A stretch of DNA of 64,000 nucleotides from Noviherbaspirillum saxi (GTDB lineage Bacteria > Pseudomonadota > Gammaproteobacteria > Burkholderiales > Burkholderiaceae_D). Within the stretch, counting starts at the first letter, position 1. Every line of letters starts with the position of its first letter. Both the position numbers and the translations under genes were made by a program. Location: positions 1,364,001 to 1,428,000 of the forward strand of contig NZ_QYUO01000002.1 in the NCBI RefSeq assembly GCF_003591035.1, written 5' to 3'. Below the pieces are notes generated by a model, which worked only from the letters and a program-made list of their open reading frames with translations, ran no database searches and was not told the origin of the DNA. Below are positions 9,458-18,324 of this stretch, piece by piece.

Positions 9458-10234
9458 TCATACGCTCAGGTATGCCTGCCGCACTGCTTCATTGGCGGCC
9501 AACGCTTCCATCGAGCCGTCGAAACGGATCTGGCCTTTTTCAAGCACATAGGCTCGATCGGACACCAGTTCCGCGAAATGCATATTTTGCTCCGACAGCA
9601 GGATGCTCACGCCTTGCGCTTTCAATTCCAGGATCATTTGCGCCATCTGCTCGACGATCACCGGCGCGACCCCTTCGGAAGGTTCATCCAGCAGCACCAG
9701 ATAGGGATTGCCCATCAGCGTGCGCGCCACGGTCAGCATCTGCTGCTCGCCGCCGCTCATGCGTCCGCCAGGGCGGTTCGGCATTTCACCCAGATTGGGA
9801 AACAGCTTGAACAATCGTTCAGGCGTCCATAGCGGCGCAGCCGTGCCATCTGGCCATGTGCGTGCAGGCTGACGGCCCACATCCAGGTTTTCCATCACGC
9901 TGAGGTCGGCGAATACGCGCCGGTCTTCCGGTACGAAACCGAGGCCGCGCACCGCGATTTCGTGCGGCTCAGCCGTGGAAATGTCATGCCCCATGAAGGC
10001 AAGCTGTCCGCGCCGCTTGGGTATCAGCCCCATGATCGCCTTGAGCGTGGTCGACTTGCCGGCGCCGTTGCGTCCCATGAGAGCGACCACCTCGCCGCGA
10101 TGGACATTGAGGTCGACGTTAAAAAGAATCTGTGCCGCGCCGTACCAGGCATTAAGCGACTGCACGCTCAACAGCGCGCTGCTTGCCGGATTACTGGACA
10201 ACACCTGTGCCATGCTCGCCGTCGCTATCTGCAT
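9458..10234 (-). CDS. livF: Branched-chain-type ABC transporter ATPase (LivF-like)
   Basis: A 258-residue ATPase. Walker A is GRNGAGKST, the signature is MSGGEQQML, Walker B is LVLLDEPSEG, and the switch His sits in SILLSEQN. The short spacing and the FVPEDRRVFADLSVMENL segment are typical of LivF. The start overlaps the stop of the preceding ATPase gene as TGATG, so expression is coupled. Together with livG, the fused permease and the binding protein it forms a complete hydrophobic-amino-acid-type uptake system. In this operon it probably imports nicotinate or a related pyridine carboxylate rather than leucine; that substrate is inferred from context only. Confidence 0.9.
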   Translation of the reverse strand: MQIATASMAQVLSSNPASSALLSVQSLNAWYGAAQILFNVDLNVHRGEVVALMGRNGAGKSTTLKAIMGLIPKRRGQLAFMGHDISTAEPHEIAVRGLGFVPEDRRVFADLSVMENLDVGRQPARTWPDGTAAPLWTPERLFKLFPNLGEMPNRPGGRMSGGEQQMLTVARTLMGNPYLVLLDEPSEGVAPVIVEQMAQMILELKAQGVSILLSEQNMHFAELVSDRAYVLEKGQIRFDGSMEALAANEAVRQAYLSV

Positions 10235-11013
10235 CAAGCGACCTCCCTGGATTTTTTCAATTTTTCAAAGGTTTTGCCGCTGCCGAAATAGACTTCCTGC
10301 ACCTTGGGATCGTCACGGATCTCGTGTGGCTTGCCTTCCGCAATCAGGCGGCCGCGCGCCAGCACGATCATCCGGTCGGCATAGGCAAAGACTACGTCCA
10401 TGCTGTGTTCGGTGAACAGGACCGCCATGTTGCGTTCGGTGACCAGCTTCTTGGTCAGCGCCATCAAATCATTGCGTTCCCGAGGCGCCATGCCGGCGGT
10501 CGGTTCATCCATCAGCAACAGCTTGGGTTTGTTCGCCATGGCAATCGCGAGTTCGACACGCTTCACGTCACCATAGGCCAGCACGCTGCAAGGCCGATCC
10601 GCCTGCGCTGCCATCCCGACCTGCTCCAGCAAGCCAAGCGCCTCGTCGCGCTTGTAGGCTGCCGCCTTGCGCCACATCGAGAACAGTCTGTGATCGGCCG
10701 ACAGCAATGCCATCTGCACATTCTCCACCACCGTCAGCGAGGCGAAGGTCTCTGCAATCTGGAATGTGCGGCTGACGCTGAGGCGCCAGATTTCGCGCGG
10801 CTTGAGGCCGACCAGTTCTTTTCCATCGAACAGGATGGAGCCGGCATCGGCCTTCAGCTGTCCATTCACCATGTTGAAGGTGGTCGATTTTCCTGCACCG
10901 TTGGGCCCGATCAAGGCCAGCAACTCACCCGCGCGCAGCTCGAAGCTGATGCCGTCTACCGCCTTGACACCACCGAAGGATTTGCCGAGATTGCTTACTT
11001 GCATCAGGCTCAT
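10234..11013 (-). CDS. livG: Branched-chain-type ABC transporter ATPase (LivG-like)
   Basis: A 259-residue ATPase with Walker A GPNGAGKST, the LivG-typical SRTFQIAETFASLTVVENV segment, a signature region LAYGDVKRVELAIAM, and Walker B LLLMDEPTAGM. The signature shows YGD in place of the usual SGG, which is known in LivG-like proteins. The start overlaps the permease stop (TGATG). It is the second ATPase of the uptake system in this operon. Confidence 0.9.
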   Translation of the reverse strand: MSLMQVSNLGKSFGGVKAVDGISFELRAGELLALIGPNGAGKSTTFNMVNGQLKADAGSILFDGKELVGLKPREIWRLSVSRTFQIAETFASLTVVENVQMALLSADHRLFSMWRKAAAYKRDEALGLLEQVGMAAQADRPCSVLAYGDVKRVELAIAMANKPKLLLMDEPTAGMAPRERNDLMALTKKLVTERNMAVLFTEHSMDVVFAYADRMIVLARGRLIAEGKPHEIRDDPKVQEVYFGSGKTFEKLKKSREVA

Positions 11014-12908
11014 CAGATCGCCTCCTTCGCTTCGCGCCTGCTGTCGAACAGCTGGCGTGCAAAACCTGCGATACCCTGCGGGAACAGCAGCACGAGCAGC
11101 AAAATGATCCCGCCTAGCATCGCGCGCCAGTAATCGGTGTTACGTGCGACCGTATCGTGCAGCCAGTTGAAGGTGACCGCACCGACCACCGGGCCGATCA
11201 GCGTTTGTATACCGCCCAGCATCACCATCACGATGCCATCGACCGATTTGCCGACATACAGGGTTTCCGGCGAAATGCTCCCTTTGGAAAACGCATACAG
11301 CGCCCCTGCCGCTCCCGCCGCCGCGCCGGCCAGCACAAAGGCCACCCATTGCACGCGCTTGACGTCCATGCCGATAGCATCGGCCCTGAGCGCGGAATCG
11401 CGGCTGGCCCGCATCGCGTAGCCGAAGGGCGAAAACAGTATGCGCCGCAACAGCAGCACGCCGCCGGCCACGATGGCAAGCGTGACGTAATAATAGGATG
11501 TCTTGTCCGACAGCCACGGCGCCGGCCACACGCCGGTCAAGCCGTTGCTGCCACCGGTCACGCTATCCCATTGATAACAGATCGCCCAGGTAATTTGCGC
11601 GAAAGCGAGCGTGAGCATTGCCAGGTACACACCGGACAGGCGCACGCAGAACCAGCCGTACACCAAAGCGCCTGCAGCAGCCACCAGGGGCGCGAGGATC
11701 AACGCCGCTTCCATCGGCAGGCCGGCGCTGCGCACCAGCAAGGCTGCGCCGTACGCGCCAAGGCCGAAATAGGCGGCGTGGCCGAAGGAATGCATGCCGG
11801 CCGGCCCCATGATGAAATGCAGGGCGACCGCAAACAAGGCCGCCACCATCAGATCGATGGCAAGCACGGTGACATACGGTGAATTGCCCATCAACAGAGG
11901 CAAGCCAATCAATGCGGCGATCACCGCAATTACCGCAAACTTGTAAGCGGAGCCGGATGCGCGCAGCGGCGCTTCCACCGCGCCCGCATTGCGCGTCGGC
12001 GCCTGTGGCCTTCCCAGCAAGCCGCTCGGACGCAGGACCAGCACCACTGCCATGACCAGGAATTCCACCACCAGTGTGAGTTTTGAAAACGAGACGCTGA
12101 TGCCGATGACATCGACCAGGCCCAGCCAGATGCATACGGCCTTCAGTTCGGCGATCAGGAGCGCGGCAATATAGGCGCCGGTGATCGACCCCATGCCGCC
12201 GACAACTACGACAACGAATGCAGCACCGATTGTGACTAGGTCCATTTCCAAATTGGCGGGTTCTCGCGGCAACTGCAGCGCTCCGCCCAGACCTGCAAGC
12301 AAGGCGCCGAGCGCGAAAACGCTGGTGAACAACCATGCTTCATTGACGCCGAGCGCGCCGACCATTTCGCGATCCTGGGTCGCGGCGCGTACCAGCGTGC
12401 CCCAGCGCGTGCGGGTCAGCAGCAGCCAGAGCAAGCCCAGCACCACTGGGCCGACGACGATCAGGAACAGGTCATAGGTGGGAAACTGACGGCCGAAGAT
12501 TTCAACCGAGCCTGACAGACCCGGCGCGCGCGGCCCCAGGAGTTCATCTGGCCCCCAGATCCACAACGCGGCATCCTTGATGACCAGCACCAGTGCGAAT
12601 GTAGCCAGCAGCTGGAACAGTTCTGGAGCGCGATAAATCCTCCGGAGCAGTACGAATTCGACCAGTGCGCCGAGCACACCGACGGTGACCGCAGCCAGCA
12701 GTATCGCGGGCCAGAACCCGAGGCTAGCGCCAAGGCGGTCGACCAGCGTATAGGCCAGGTAAGTACCGAGCATGTAAAACGATCCGTGCGCGAAGTTCAC
12801 GATTCGCGTCACGCCGAAAATCAGGGAAAGTCCGGCCGCCACCAGGAACAGGGACGACGCCCCCGCCAGACCGTTCAGTAATTGCACCGCGAAGCCAGAA
12901 AAACTCAT
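11013..12908 (-). CDS. Fused LivH-LivM type ABC permease
   Basis: A single 631-residue polypeptide containing both inner-membrane permeases. Residues 1 to about 290 are LivH-like (GLSLIFGVTRIVNFAHGSFYMLG near the start, VLVLRPSGLLG at the end). Residues about 320-620 are LivM-like (GPAGMHSFGHAAYFGLGAYGAAL and the coupling-helix region GYAMRASRDSALRADAIGMDVKRVQW). About 18 hydrophobic segments are visible. In most bacteria these are two genes. The ATG at 12908 follows GAAAGAACGTGTG. The fusion is genuine, since the frame is open through the junction at about residue 300. Confidence 0.88.
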   Translation of the reverse strand: MSFSGFAVQLLNGLAGASSLFLVAAGLSLIFGVTRIVNFAHGSFYMLGTYLAYTLVDRLGASLGFWPAILLAAVTVGVLGALVEFVLLRRIYRAPELFQLLATFALVLVIKDAALWIWGPDELLGPRAPGLSGSVEIFGRQFPTYDLFLIVVGPVVLGLLWLLLTRTRWGTLVRAATQDREMVGALGVNEAWLFTSVFALGALLAGLGGALQLPREPANLEMDLVTIGAAFVVVVVGGMGSITGAYIAALLIAELKAVCIWLGLVDVIGISVSFSKLTLVVEFLVMAVVLVLRPSGLLGRPQAPTRNAGAVEAPLRASGSAYKFAVIAVIAALIGLPLLMGNSPYVTVLAIDLMVAALFAVALHFIMGPAGMHSFGHAAYFGLGAYGAALLVRSAGLPMEAALILAPLVAAAGALVYGWFCVRLSGVYLAMLTLAFAQITWAICYQWDSVTGGSNGLTGVWPAPWLSDKTSYYYVTLAIVAGGVLLLRRILFSPFGYAMRASRDSALRADAIGMDVKRVQWVAFVLAGAAAGAAGALYAFSKGSISPETLYVGKSVDGIVMVMLGGIQTLIGPVVGAVTFNWLHDTVARNTDYWRAMLGGIILLLVLLFPQGIAGFARQLFDSRREAKEAI

Positions 12909-12982
12909 CACACGTTCTTTCTTTCAACGGATTGATCCGTAACGAGACTGCGTTTTGCCGGCAGTTGGACCGGCGGCAGATC

Positions 12983-13005
12983 ATGCCGGGCGTCGCGCCC
13001 GGCAT
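12983..13005 (-). promoter_or_regulatory. Intra-operon hairpin between binding protein and permease
   Basis: ATGCCGGGCG, loop TCG, CGCCCGGCAT: a perfect 10-bp stem with a 3-base loop and no T-run. A stable hairpin directly after a periplasmic binding-protein gene usually protects the upstream mRNA and lowers expression of the permease genes. That function is inferred from position. Confidence 0.55.
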
Positions 13006-13013
13006 TTCCGGCA

Positions 13014-14219
13014 TTAATCGGCAGGACGGCGTTTCGCCACTTGCTCGGCGGATGGCAGATATTTCGCGCCATCCAGATAGCGATAGTCGACCATCACGCC
13101 TTTGCCGCCCTCGTTCTTGGTACGTCCGACATAGGCGCCCATGGTCGACTGATGATCCTCGGCGCGGTAAATAATAGGTCCGAATGGCGTCTTGACCGAC
13201 AAGCCCTCGAAGGCCTTCACCAGTTTTTCGGTTTCGGTCGACTGCGCCTTTTTCATCCCGGTAGCGAGCGACATGATCGCGCTATAGCCGACCACCGAGC
13301 CAAGGCGCGGATAGTCCTTGAACTTGGCTTCATAGGCTTTGCGGAAGGCCGCATGTTCCGGCGTCTGGATGCCATACCATGGATATCCGGTCACGATCCA
13401 TCCATTCGGGCTTTCATCCTTCAGCGGGTCCATGTATTCCGGTTCGCCGGTCAGCAGGCTGACCACATCGCGGCCCTTGAAGAGTCCACGCGTATTGCCT
13501 TCCCGTACAAACTTCGAGAGATCGGCGCCGAACAGGACATTGAAGACCGCGTCCGGTTTCGAATCGGCCAGCGCCTGCACCACGCTGCCCGCATCGACCT
13601 TGCCCAGCGGGGTTGCCTGCTCGGTCACGAATTCCACATCCGGCTGCGCCGCCTTCAGCAATTCCTTGAAGGTCGCGACCGCCGACTGGCCGTATTCATA
13701 ATTCGGGTACACCAGCGCCCAGCGCTTTTTCTTGAGCGCAGCCGCTTCGGGCACCAGCATCGCCACCTGCATATAAGTCGATGGACGCAGACGATAGGTG
13801 TAGCGGTTGCCGTTTTCCCAGACGATCTTGTCGGTCAGCGGTTCGGCAGCGAGGAAAAAGAATTTGCGCTGCTTGGCAAAATCGGTCAATGCCAGCCCGA
13901 TATGCGACAGGAAGGTGCCGGTCAGCACGTCGACCTTTTCACGCGAGATCAGGTCTTCGGCCACGCGTACCGCATCGCCCGGATTGGCGTTATCGTCGCG
14001 GGTGATCAGTTCCAGTTTTTTGCCGTTCACGCCGCCGGAAGAATTGATTTCTTCCACGGCCAGTTCCAGGCCCTTGCGGTATGGCTCAAGGAATGCCGGC
14101 TGCGCCTTGTAGCTGTTGATTTCGCCGATCTTAATGACGCCCTGTGCATAGGCGCCGACGGAACTGGCAGTAGCCCAAAGGACAGCGGCCGCGGTCAGCC
14201 AGTTGGTAGTTTTATTCAT
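13014..14219 (-). CDS. livK: Periplasmic binding protein of a branched-chain-type ABC transporter
   Basis: A 401-residue type I periplasmic binding protein. The N-terminus is a signal peptide ending near GAYAQG. The mature part starts IKIGEINSYKAQPAFLEPYRKGLELAVEEIN and contains ELITRDDNANPGDAVRVAEDLI and VDVLTGTFLSHIGLALTDFAKQRK, as in LivK-like proteins. It captures the ligand in the periplasm for the fused permease and two ATPases encoded just downstream. By context the ligand is probably nicotinate or another N-heteroaromatic acid. The start at 14219 is supported by an AAGGAG-type site. Confidence 0.88.
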   Translation of the reverse strand: MNKTTNWLTAAAVLWATASSVGAYAQGVIKIGEINSYKAQPAFLEPYRKGLELAVEEINSSGGVNGKKLELITRDDNANPGDAVRVAEDLISREKVDVLTGTFLSHIGLALTDFAKQRKFFFLAAEPLTDKIVWENGNRYTYRLRPSTYMQVAMLVPEAAALKKKRWALVYPNYEYGQSAVATFKELLKAAQPDVEFVTEQATPLGKVDAGSVVQALADSKPDAVFNVLFGADLSKFVREGNTRGLFKGRDVVSLLTGEPEYMDPLKDESPNGWIVTGYPWYGIQTPEHAAFRKAYEAKFKDYPRLGSVVGYSAIMSLATGMKKAQSTETEKLVKAFEGLSVKTPFGPIIYRAEDHQSTMGAYVGRTKNEGGKGVMVDYRYLDGAKYLPSAEQVAKRRPAD

Positions 14220-14281
14220 GGTGTACTCCTTGGTGGTGGACTGATTTGGTGACCAATCGATACGATCTTTCGCGCCATGGC

Positions 14282-14866
14282 TTAGCGCAAGCCATCCTCG
14301 CCTTTGATTTCGTGGGACTGGAGCCCTCCCACGCGGGGCAACGGCCGGCCGCTATCGGTGACGACAACGGCGACGACGATCTCGTTGGCACGCGGCGCAT
14401 CCGCCACACGCGCTTCCATCGCATCGAAATGACTGCGAACGAAGGCGGCATCCTTATGGCCGAGCGGCACATCGATCGCTGTGCCGAGGCCACCGCGCTT
14501 TTTGCTGGAAGGCACAAGGGCTGCGCCCTTGCTGACCGCCTCGCGCAAAGGGGCGCCGAGTTTCGGATGCAGGATCGCAGCCGCATGTTCGAGCTCGCCT
14601 GCTTCGCCGACAATGGCCGCCTTGCCGTAACTCTGCGCCTGCTCCGGGGCGATGCCGAGCGCTTGGACACATTTGCGTCCAAGCAGACCGCCCAGTTCCT
14701 CTCCGATGGCAATCAGTTCGTCGAGCGACTCCACATAGCGGCCCGAATACGGATTTTCGATCACCGCCATCGCCAGCGCCTTGCGTGTCGCAGGTGCGAC
14801 CGGCCTGTCCATTTCGACGTGTATCTCTTCAAGCTGCACGATCAGTTTTCTTATCTTTGCCGGCAT
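14282..14866 (-). CDS. AA_synth (PF06684) family protein, copy 1
   Basis: A 194-residue protein of the so-called amino acid synthesis family. Landmarks shared with its neighbour are GKAAIVGEAGELEHAAAILHPKLGAPLREAV, the ALVPSSKK segment, AIDVPLGHKDAAFVRSHFDA, RANEIVVAVVVTDSGRPLPRVGGL and a final DGLR. The family has no established reaction, in spite of its name. The gene lies 42 bases downstream of a paralogue, in the same operon as hnr and nicAB. It may take part in a step after ring opening, for which the operon otherwise lacks an enzyme; that is inference. Confidence 0.8.
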   Translation of the reverse strand: MPAKIRKLIVQLEEIHVEMDRPVAPATRKALAMAVIENPYSGRYVESLDELIAIGEELGGLLGRKCVQALGIAPEQAQSYGKAAIVGEAGELEHAAAILHPKLGAPLREAVSKGAALVPSSKKRGGLGTAIDVPLGHKDAAFVRSHFDAMEARVADAPRANEIVVAVVVTDSGRPLPRVGGLQSHEIKGEDGLR

Positions 14867-14908
14867 TGCATGTCCCTCCAGAGGTAATGTGTGAATGTCG
14901 CTACCGGA

Positions 14909-15547
14909 TCAGCGCAAGCCGTCCCAGCGGGCGATTTCCTCAGCCTTCAGTCCGCCTACGCGCGCATGGACGCGCGGCCCTGTGCTCATGGCAAGAATCA
15001 CGACAAGTTCATCGGCGCGCGGCGATCCCGGCACACGGACTTCGATCGCATCGAAATGGCTGCGTACATAAGCGGCGTTAATGTGGGTCATCGGGACGTC
15101 GAGCGTGGCGCCCGGCGCAGCCACTTTCTTGGTTGAGGGCACGATAGCGAGGCCATTGCCGGGTTGCCCCTTGGTACTGCCCTTGCCGGCCGCATAATCG
15201 GCCGCATTGCCTTTCCAGCCCAGCAATTCACGCATTGCATAGCCACCGGGCACATGCCACAACGCACCATGCTCAAGCTCGCCCGCAGAGCCGATCAATG
15301 CACCCTTGCCATATCCTTCGATACGCTCCGCCGGCACATCAAGGTGTGCGAGCAGTTCATGCGCAAGACGCACGCCAACCGGGTTAAGCTGTTCCATCAT
15401 GGGCAGAATGTCGGGCTCGTAGTGACCTGCATATAGATTGGTCAGGACGCCGGCGATATAGCCTCGGCGCAATGGCACGGCGGCCACCGGTCCGGATTCA
15501 TGAAAGATGTCTTCGACGTGCCAGAAGACTCGACGTATTTCAATCAC
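14909..15547 (-). CDS. AA_synth (PF06684) family protein, copy 2
   Basis: A 212-residue paralogue of the next gene in the operon, sharing GYGKGALIGSAGELEHGALWH, LAIVPSTKKV, LDVPMTHINAAYVRSHFDAIEVRV, RADELVVILAMSTGPRVHARVGGL and a C-terminal WDGLR. The start is taken as GTG at 15547 because AGGGGGTAAGCCC stands directly before it; a longer frame exists upstream but adds a non-conserved tail. Two different family members side by side suggest a heteromer or two consecutive steps. The function is unknown. Confidence 0.8.
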   Translation of the reverse strand: MIEIRRVFWHVEDIFHESGPVAAVPLRRGYIAGVLTNLYAGHYEPDILPMMEQLNPVGVRLAHELLAHLDVPAERIEGYGKGALIGSAGELEHGALWHVPGGYAMRELLGWKGNAADYAAGKGSTKGQPGNGLAIVPSTKKVAAPGATLDVPMTHINAAYVRSHFDAIEVRVPGSPRADELVVILAMSTGPRVHARVGGLKAEEIARWDGLR

Positions 15548-15625
15548 GGGCTTACCCCCTACAGGTTTCGGTTGATGATGGCTGTGACGGCCACCGCCTA
15601 TGCGCAACAATTGAACAATCGTACT

Positions 15626-16585
15626 CTATAGCATTGCCGGAAATCGTACCTTGCGCGAAGCCGGCATGGCGTTCAATCGCTGTTCGGTCGGCATTGCGGC
15701 AGCAATGCCCTTCTCTGCAACACCATCGGCCATCCTGCCAGCTACGACGACCTGTTCTTGACACACAAGAATAGCACTCCAGATCAATCCGGATGCTTGC
15801 AATTGCCGTGCCCGTTCCAATCCGTAGTGCAATGCTTCATGGACCACTTCTGCATCCAGCGGCGGCACATCCACTGTGACAGGTATCGCACCGAGATCGG
15901 TGTCGTCTTTCAGAGTGCAGGCCGGCTGACGTTTGATGCGTGCGTCGTCGACATTGACCGTGTTCGCAATCATGGTTGCCGCCGCATCGGCTTGCGCGGC
16001 GCTTGCGGCAAGCACGGTCACGCTGTCGGCGATACCCAAGGAAAAACTGCGGCCACGCCATCCGCTGGTGGCGATTCCGCGCACTGGCATTGAGGCTTCA
16101 ATCGTGAGCCGCATACCCGTATCGAGATCGGCTCCGTAGACGGCTTGTATAGTCGCAGCGTCGATATCGGTGCACACACCGACGCAATAGCTAGTGCCCG
16201 CACTAAGGTGGAGCGCAATGTCTCCACCATTGTTGATTGCCGCACGTGTGACGAACGGCTTTTCATAACAGCGAATGATTTCCTGCGCGACGGCGCCCGC
16301 GACAGCAGCCATCGGCGTAATGTAGCGCGCACGGAAAGGATGGCATGCGTCCCACATGCGTCGCGCAATCGCGCCGTTGAGCATGCAGATGTCGCCAACC
16401 GGTTGGCGCAATGCGGGCAATTCGCTGACCAACTCGGACAAGATAGTTTCGAAGCGTTGCCATGCCTGTTCATGACAAGCATTGACTGCATCCATGGCTC
16501 CGTCCGCCTGGATGATTAAATCAATCGGCCCATGCGAGAAATGCAGACGGCCATCGGTAAGCGCAACGCAGCGCGGCATCATCAT
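15626..16585 (-). CDS. UPF0280 family protein (ApbE-like fold)
   Basis: A 319-residue member of UPF0280, a family related to ApbE flavin transferases. Visible landmarks are AVAGAVAQEIIR, RAAINNGGDIALHLSAG (the glycine- and Asp-rich segment also seen in ApbE-like proteins), RGIATSGWRGRSFSLGIADSVTVLA and DAAATMIANTVNV. It starts nine bases after hnr, so the two are surely co-transcribed. The Eubacterium 6-hydroxynicotinate reductase carries a covalently bound flavin; an ApbE-like protein next to hnr is therefore a good candidate for attaching it. That is inference from family and position. Confidence 0.78.
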   Translation of the reverse strand: MMMPRCVALTDGRLHFSHGPIDLIIQADGAMDAVNACHEQAWQRFETILSELVSELPALRQPVGDICMLNGAIARRMWDACHPFRARYITPMAAVAGAVAQEIIRCYEKPFVTRAAINNGGDIALHLSAGTSYCVGVCTDIDAATIQAVYGADLDTGMRLTIEASMPVRGIATSGWRGRSFSLGIADSVTVLAASAAQADAAATMIANTVNVDDARIKRQPACTLKDDTDLGAIPVTVDVPPLDAEVVHEALHYGLERARQLQASGLIWSAILVCQEQVVVAGRMADGVAEKGIAAAMPTEQRLNAMPASRKVRFPAML

Positions 16586-16594
16586 GGACCTCGC

Positions 16595-18220
16595 TCAGCC
16601 AAGCATGGGGCCGACTGCCGCCGGCCATGCATTGATGTCGGGTTGCTGCATCCACTTGCGCTGCGCCGGCGCACCGTCGTTGTGCCACGCGCCGTGTTCC
16701 AGTACCGATGACAGCGAACGCACATACTCCATATGCCCTCCCAACGCTTCGTAGTCGGACAGTCGCATGGTGAATTCAATGGGCGCGACGATCGCGGGCG
16801 TCGGCACCGTGCCGAAGCTATTGTCAGGCATCCGGCTCACATCTGTCATGACGGTAATGCCACCGCCCGGCCATACATAGGCCGGCGCGCCGCCACAGGT
16901 GACGTTGACCAGGGCGTGCTTGATCGAACGCGTCAGCAGGACGGGATTTTCGGTCACGCCGGCGCGCAGACTCCCGCCTGCGCCGCCCAGAAACAGCACC
17001 GTTGTCAGCGAGGGTTCGCAGTTTTCGCCGATGCGGTCGACTACGGCCTGCACTTCGACCGGCATCGGCATCTGCACCGGCACAAGATTCTCATCGAGCA
17101 CAAACCATGCGGCGTGTTCGCCGGTCGTGGACGTCATCAATAGTTGCAGACCGGGCCACGCCACCTTGGCGTCCCAGCCTTCGATAATACTGAGCGGATC
17201 TGCGATGTCGGTCCCGCCCCAGCCTGTGCCCGGATTGGCCACCTGAAAATAGCGGCCCGGCGTGGATTTGCGTCCGCGTATCTTGACGCCGGAAGGCGGT
17301 ATGTCGAGACAGCGCCCGGCCTGATGTTCGGTCAAGACGCCCGTGATGTGGTCGTCGACCACAATCACTTCGTCTGCCTTGCCGAATACCTGTTTCGCAA
17401 AGATGCCGATGGTGGCGGAGCCGCACCCGACCCGCATGCGCTGCTCTTCGACGCCGTTGACAATGGGCGCGCGACCGGCCTGGACGACGATTTGCGATCC
17501 GCCGTCTATGGTGATTTCGGCGGCCTGCTTATTACCGAGTAATTGCATGATTTCCGCAGTCAGGCGCCCTTCTTTCTTGCTGCCGCCGGTCAGATGATGT
17601 ACGCCGCCGAGCGACAGCATCTGCGAACCGTATTCGGCGGTGGTGACGTGGCCGACGACTTCGCCCTTGTAGCGGATATTGGCTTGTTCGGGACCAAGGT
17701 AGCGGTCGGTATCGATCTTGATCTTGAAGCTGCAGTAACTGAAGATGCCTTCGGTAACCACAGTCACCATGTCGACATCGGCTGCCTTCGATGAAACGAT
17801 GAAGGGGGCCGGCTTGTAATCGGGATAGGTGGTCGATGAGCCTACGCCGGTCACGAATACCTCGTCGGCCTGGAGCAGATCGCCGCTCCAGGAACCGGAC
17901 GGGGCAGCGGCGCCGGCAGCTTCCTGCGCTGTGGGTGAATGCTCCGCTGCCTGCTGTCGCCCGACGAACGGTACCACCGGGTTGTCGCCGGCCGCGACCG
18001 CCTTTTTCAACAGAATCACCGGATCGACCCGTACCAGCGTGCCGCCGATGTTGGCGTAGCGGTCGCACGCGCCGGATCGCCCTTCGGTGATCTGACACAG
18101 TACCGGACAGGCATTGCATTCGATTTTGTCGCCCGCCATGCGTTCGCTGCGCGGTTTGGCCCGTTCAAGCACCTGAGGCTCGAATCCTGGCAATCCGTCG
18201 GTCTTCGTATGCTCCGTCAT
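16595..18220 (-). CDS. hnr: 6-Hydroxynicotinate reductase
   Basis: A 541-residue iron-sulfur flavoprotein matching the 6-hydroxynicotinate reductase family, which reduces 6-hydroxynicotinate to 1,4,5,6-tetrahydro-6-oxonicotinate using reduced ferredoxin. Near the N-terminus Cys35, Cys38, Cys42 and Cys52 (CNACPVLC with a further Cys) form a likely [4Fe-4S] site. The rest contains many Gly-rich segments (SLGGVHHLTGGSKKEGRL, VGCGSATIGIF, LFLGGAGGSLRAGV, YVWPGGGITVMTDVSRMP). The ATG at 18220 follows GGGAGA; a longer frame upstream runs into the operator region. It is the first gene of the operon, and its product feeds the enamidase encoded nearby. Confidence 0.85.
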   Translation of the reverse strand: MTEHTKTDGLPGFEPQVLERAKPRSERMAGDKIECNACPVLCQITEGRSGACDRYANIGGTLVRVDPVILLKKAVAAGDNPVVPFVGRQQAAEHSPTAQEAAGAAAPSGSWSGDLLQADEVFVTGVGSSTTYPDYKPAPFIVSSKAADVDMVTVVTEGIFSYCSFKIKIDTDRYLGPEQANIRYKGEVVGHVTTAEYGSQMLSLGGVHHLTGGSKKEGRLTAEIMQLLGNKQAAEITIDGGSQIVVQAGRAPIVNGVEEQRMRVGCGSATIGIFAKQVFGKADEVIVVDDHITGVLTEHQAGRCLDIPPSGVKIRGRKSTPGRYFQVANPGTGWGGTDIADPLSIIEGWDAKVAWPGLQLLMTSTTGEHAAWFVLDENLVPVQMPMPVEVQAVVDRIGENCEPSLTTVLFLGGAGGSLRAGVTENPVLLTRSIKHALVNVTCGGAPAYVWPGGGITVMTDVSRMPDNSFGTVPTPAIVAPIEFTMRLSDYEALGGHMEYVRSLSSVLEHGAWHNDGAPAQRKWMQQPDINAWPAAVGPMLG

Positions 18221-18262
18221 GTTGAATCTCCCGGTCAGGCTGGTACAACTTGCAAGCGTGTA

Positions 18263-18324
18263 AATGTAGTGTACACTACATTTTCGTTTAGTGTACACTA
18301 CATATTCATGTAGAATTCACTACA
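18263..18324. promoter_or_regulatory. Three tandem operator copies in front of hnr
   Basis: A perfect 20-bp palindrome with core TGTAGTGTACACTACA lies at 18263-18282 (core 18265-18280). A second copy at 18287-18302 matches 15 of 16 core bases. A third at 18309-18324 (TGTAGAATTCACTACA) matches 13 of 16. Their centres are exactly 22 bp apart, about two turns of DNA, so bound dimers would sit on one face. The likely ligand is the TetR-family regulator encoded at 19538, acting on the hnr operon and perhaps on fpr. Confidence 0.8.

Noticed and set aside
13041..14252. 403-codon plus-strand frame over the binding-protein gene
   Set aside because: Antisense shadow; the minus-strand frame has a signal peptide and family motifs, this one has none.
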